Below are positions 60,538 to 64,000 of a DNA stretch of 64,000 bases, piece by piece (position 1 is the stretch's first letter; each line of letters starts with the position of its first letter). The stretch is taken from NCBI GenBank assembly GCA_958510875.1, contig OY294070.1:17909631-17973630 (forward strand), written 5' to 3'. The notes below the pieces were generated by a model, which was given only the letters and a program-made list of their open reading frames with translations, was not told the DNA's origin and did not search any database. This DNA comes from Endomychus coccineus (taxonomy: Eukaryota; Arthropoda; Insecta; Coleoptera; Endomychidae). The translations under genes were made by a program, and so were the position numbers.

Positions 60538-60812
60538 TATACAAGTCGGGAAACTCGAGGCTGTTTCCTATGTGAGAAGTGAGTCCGCCAAGCGTCATCT
60601 GTTGCGTAGTTCCAAAAGGGTGGCGCATGAGTCGAGGGATGTTCTCTGACACTTATACGACCGTGTTTGAACGATATGACGCCTAATACTGGCATCCTGA
60701 GAACATACTTCGATCCATGCGCTAGCTGGTGACTGAGCGAGGGACTAAGAGTTTGGCGACATGTAAGACTCATGTCAAACATAGAGTTTCCAGAGCTGTA
60801 TATACGACCGTG
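60538..60812. mobile_element. hAT-like MITE, 275 bp
   Basis: Termini CACTGTCGTATATAC and GTATATACGACCGTG are inverted repeats. Flanks CAGATACC (60530-60537) and CAAATACC (60813-60820) form an 8-bp duplication with one mismatch. Same family as 61346-61842, in opposite internal orientation. Confidence 0.82.
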
Positions 60813-61345
60813 CAAATACCATTATAATCTATTATAATGAGCGTGATGGAATTCTATACCATGCTTTTCTATACCTTTTGGCTGTAGGCAGTTAGGCACA
60901 ATGACCAGTACAAGCATAGTCAATTATACTTTGACTATGAGTACAAGTACAGTATAAAGAAACTTGATACAGTGCAAGAATTACTGTAGATTTGTGGAAT
61001 ACTGCTATAGAAAAGAAGCGAGCCGAGAGATCATTTTTGTGCATGAAAGCATGTTCTGTCTTCAAAAGAAACTTTAATTCTTTAGCCTAGAGAAATTTCA
61101 ATATGTATTAATGCCTTGGATTTGTTATAATTACGGTAAGGGATTGTCGTTACATGTTCATCCATATGGAATCCATATTCTGATTTTTCTCTCGAGATAA
61201 GTACACGGAACAAAATGGAGCACCTCATCAGTTATCAGTCAAATAGTCTGAACTCTGAACCGTTTTGTACTATCAAATTGCCATATAACAACCAAGTCTT
61301 ATTTTACAAGCTCATCCAGCTTACAAACTAACCATCTATTTACCC

Positions 61346-61842
61346 CACGGTCGTATATACAGATCTGGAAACTCTATGCTTGACATGAGTCTCTCAATGT
61401 CGCCAAACTCGTAGTCCCTCGTTTAGCCACCAGCTAGCGCATGGATCGAAGTATGTTGTCAGGATTAGGCGTCACATCGTTCAAACCATAGAGATCATAT
61501 AGTATAGAGTAAAGCCCCGTCTTAACGCGAGAAGGTTTCAAAAAGTTATCCGATCACCACTCCGCGGACATAGCTATAGTTACACGCGGTCACCGCAGAG
61601 TGGGGTACGTATAACTCATCGCATAAGATCGAACATGCTACGCAACGAATACATAGGCTATATAGGGGCTTTACTCCTTCATACTATATGATCTCTATGG
61701 TTCAAACACGGTCGTATACGTGCCAGAGAACATCCCTCGACTCATGCGCCACCCTTTTGGTACTACGCAACAGAAGACGCTTACCGAACTCACTTTTCAC
61801 ATAGGTAACAGCCTCGAGTTTCCAGACCTGTATACGACCGTG
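61346..61842. mobile_element. hAT-like MITE with a second MITE nested inside
   Basis: Termini are CACGGTCGTATATACAG and CTGTATACGACCGTG, with a perfect 8-bp duplication ATTTACCC at 61338-61345 and 61843-61850. The element is the family of 60538-60812 enlarged by the insertion at 61487-61699. Confidence 0.88.
61487..61699. mobile_element. Nested MITE, 213 bp
   Basis: Inverted ends CATAGAGATCATATAGTAT, then GAGTAAAGCCCC and its inverse. The perfect 8-bp duplication GTTCAAAC is at 61479-61486 and 61700-61707. The MITE at 60538-60812 keeps the uninterrupted target (CGTTCAAACACGG on its minus strand), which proves the boundaries. Confidence 0.9.
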
Positions 61843-62065
61843 ATTTACCCCATAGTCAAAACCACTTATGCTCCAATTTCCATAGAATTTTCGAGATATC
61901 TCAAAAATCATGTGTATAATGTCAAGAACAGGTTAATTTGACACACAAATGTAATAAAAGAAATATTTCTGTAGAATAACCGTTTATGTAATACCATTGT
62001 ACTCAAAACCAATAAAAATAACATAATATCTAATATATTTTTTACCTATATCTACGGTTTCGGCG

Positions 62066-62310
62066 TTTACGTAGTGTGAATGTGAATTAATATTAACTTT
62101 CGAAAGTTGGAGAAGTAAACTCAAATTTAGACAAAACTTGTAAAATTTAATTTATAATTAATGCTGACAAATTGTTTCATCACACTGTGGCAAAGCTTTG
62201 TGAATGCCACAGTGTGGTGAAACAAATTGTCAAGATTAATTACAAATTAAATGTTTACGTTTTGAGGTCAATTTGAATTCCGAAAGTTAATATATTCACA
62301 ATTGGGGATC
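62066..62310. repeat. Long imperfect palindrome with a strong central hairpin
   Basis: The central arms read ACAAATTGTTTCATCACACTG TGGCA-like and its inverse (TGCCACAGTGTGGTGAAACA) around a 12-nt loop at about 62202-62213. Weaker pairing (TTAATATTAACTTTCG/CGAAAGTTAATAT) extends outwards. A related piece occurs near 40345. It could be a MITE or a hairpin RNA source; there is no direct evidence for either. Confidence 0.55.
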
Positions 62311-64000
62311 ATAGTGAAACAATTAATATTATTTGATTATATATTATATTTAACATATAATAGTCTTTCAGAAATGAACAGAAGATATACAAATAGAAAT
62401 AGCTTACATAAATATGGATAAAACTAAATTAATTTTCAAGAGGAAGAAAAAAGTATAAACTCTCCATAGGAATGTACATTTAAATGAAAAAGTAGAATGT
62501 ATATATTATATAAAATTAAAGGGTTGATCGTTCAGCAATGAAATATCACAAGTGTAAAATTAGGAAAACATAAATTTTTCTCGAAACTTCGTTAATAACG
62601 TTGAGAATTTGATATGAGGGAAATAATAATAAATGTTATTAATGATATACCTTGAGATTTCAAATTTATTGTAATCTCAATCACTGGACCGGCCAATTTT
62701 CTAATTCTAGTGTATTATTACAAAAATATGAAATATTGTATATGGCAAAAGAAATATATGTTATGTAAGCCACATACACAAGCTATTCAACGGACTCACT
62801 TGGATATTAATGTGCTATTAAATATGAGAGGTTGATTCTCATTCTAAAAATAGTTTTATTTAATGGTAAATGTAAAATATTTAAATAAATTATACTTCTA
62901 AATATTATATTGTAATAAAATATATTATGTAATTTAAAATTTACAGTTAAATGTGTATATTATATATTGTCCCAAAATATATTTAATCAATTTAAATAAA
63001 TAGGGATACTGAATTACATTGTTCTTAACATCGCACTGGGTTTGATCATGGCATTTGTTTCCGGGAATACCAAACAAAACTTTTTAGCAGAACAATATCT
63101 ATGAATATGAAAATTAAATTTCATAGTTTAAGAGCTGGAACTGTAAATAAAAACCGACAACATTAGGCAAACCAAGATAGAAATACAAAATTGCAATATG
63201 ATAATAATATCAGCTTCCCTATTGTTTAATGTTAAAAGTATTCCAACTGGAATTTATTAGATACATAACGATAAATATATGGAATTAATACTGAAGATAT
63301 TTTACTTGAATGATTTACTTCGAAATACAGTGCAGTCTATTTAAAATTAACACTGGCTCTTGAAAAACAGATTTGGTATGATTTTGTATGCTTGGAGGAA
63401 CCCAAGATAGAATAAGGGTTGCTGGGAATAAAGATATCCGAGAAGGAAAACTGTTGAGCCACAAGAGGCAAATGGTTCGCTACAAATGCGGATGATTCAA
63501 AACACTTTTTAGTGCACCTGTTGAAAAAAGAAGACGTGATCAAATCGAAATACACAGTTTCATGGGAAAAAAGGATTCAGTCTCGACGTAAAAAGTAACC
63601 ATCATCACCGCTATGCTATGGATACTAGTCCAGCAAAATCTGGTCTTGAAATCAGATAAGAATTCAATAGTCAACACTAAATTACTATTCCAATGCCAAT
63701 TTGAGATGTAGTTAAGATAGTTCAATGAAAGAGAAATGTTAGTATCCTTGTTCCAGACTCTTTGACAATTATCTGAAATAACTCTGGCGTATTCCAGGTC
63801 ATATTCGCACTTCATCCCAGGTGAGGTCTTCGGATTGAACTGAAATTTTGCAGGTTGTTTCTGCCTCAGGAAATGTTAGGTTTCCCAAAATATAAAGCCG
63901 GTTACTTCATTAATGCGCCGCCCAGAATATTTTTCATTTTTTTTGGTATTTTATTGATTGAACACTTAAAAACGGCATTTCTTCTGTAGAAACGCATTAC
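62311..64000. other. Right-edge spacer, unassigned
   Basis: AT-rich sequence. Two minus-strand open frames at 63337-63555 and 63540-63815 are slightly more GC-rich than their surroundings but show no motif I recognise and no clear splice structure. Confidence 0.3.

Noticed and set aside
61702..61941. Short frames near the right-hand MITEs as genes
   Set aside because: They read through inverted-repeat MITE sequence; the same peptides appear in the copy at 60.5 kb.

Overview
The window is nuclear DNA of an animal, almost certainly an insect. It is AT-rich, has spliced genes with canonical GT-AG introns (many only 50-110 bp), and is full of insect-type transposable elements (Penelope-like, Tc1/mariner, hAT, Jockey/I-type LINEs). 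A beetle is my best guess from the look of the proteins, but the order cannot be fixed without a search.

Four conserved housekeeping genes can be reconstructed exon by exon with matching reading phases. (1) WASHC2/FAM21, minus strand, 21551 down to 1947 and running off the left edge: a subunit of the endosomal WASH actin-nucleation complex. (2) MED21, plus strand, 22049-22597, three exons, 146 aa: a Mediator subunit, divergent from WASHC2 across a 497-bp shared promoter region. (3) SETD1/Set1, minus strand, 57135-27134, fourteen exons, 1528 aa: the COMPASS histone H3K4 methyltransferase, with RRM, Win motif, SET and post-SET. (4) UQCRH, plus strand, 58703-59032, two exons, 88 aa: the hinge subunit of respiratory complex III, divergent from SETD1. 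These genes do not form a pathway; they are ordinary neighbours whose introns and spacers have filled with repeats.

Layout: 1-21.5 kb, WASHC2 exons in repeat-rich introns, with many Penelope-like element (PLE) pieces; 21.5-22.6 kb, promoter region and MED21; 22.6-27 kb, spacer with hAT, LINE and Tc/mariner-like elements; 27-57 kb, SETD1, whose introns hold two blocks of a roughly 210-bp satellite flanking exons 10-11, two DDE transposons with nearly 600-bp inverted repeats, a hAT transposase remnant and LINE pieces; 57-59 kb, SETD1 5' region and UQCRH; 59-64 kb, spacer with nested hAT-like MITEs.

The most interesting signal is a dispersed repeat that carries a hammerhead self-cleaving ribozyme. 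A 44-bp core (CTGATGA, stem II, GAAAC, ACGTACGT stem III, cleavage after GTA, closing stem I) occurs seven times between 2.9 and 19.5 kb. It sits about 90 bp from the 3' ends of PLE copies (GIY-YIG, RT thumb and N-terminal fragments are readable) and in compact foldback elements with one ribozyme per arm. One 640-bp foldback at 11096-11735 has a 20-bp target duplication and an uninterrupted paralogous empty site 1.4 kb away. A 73-bp tail fragment with an 11-bp duplication interrupts a LINE at 48983-49055. Two further, more decayed hammerhead-like families lie at about 17.95 kb, next to a YVDD-type PLE reverse transcriptase, and at 27.64-28.02 kb.
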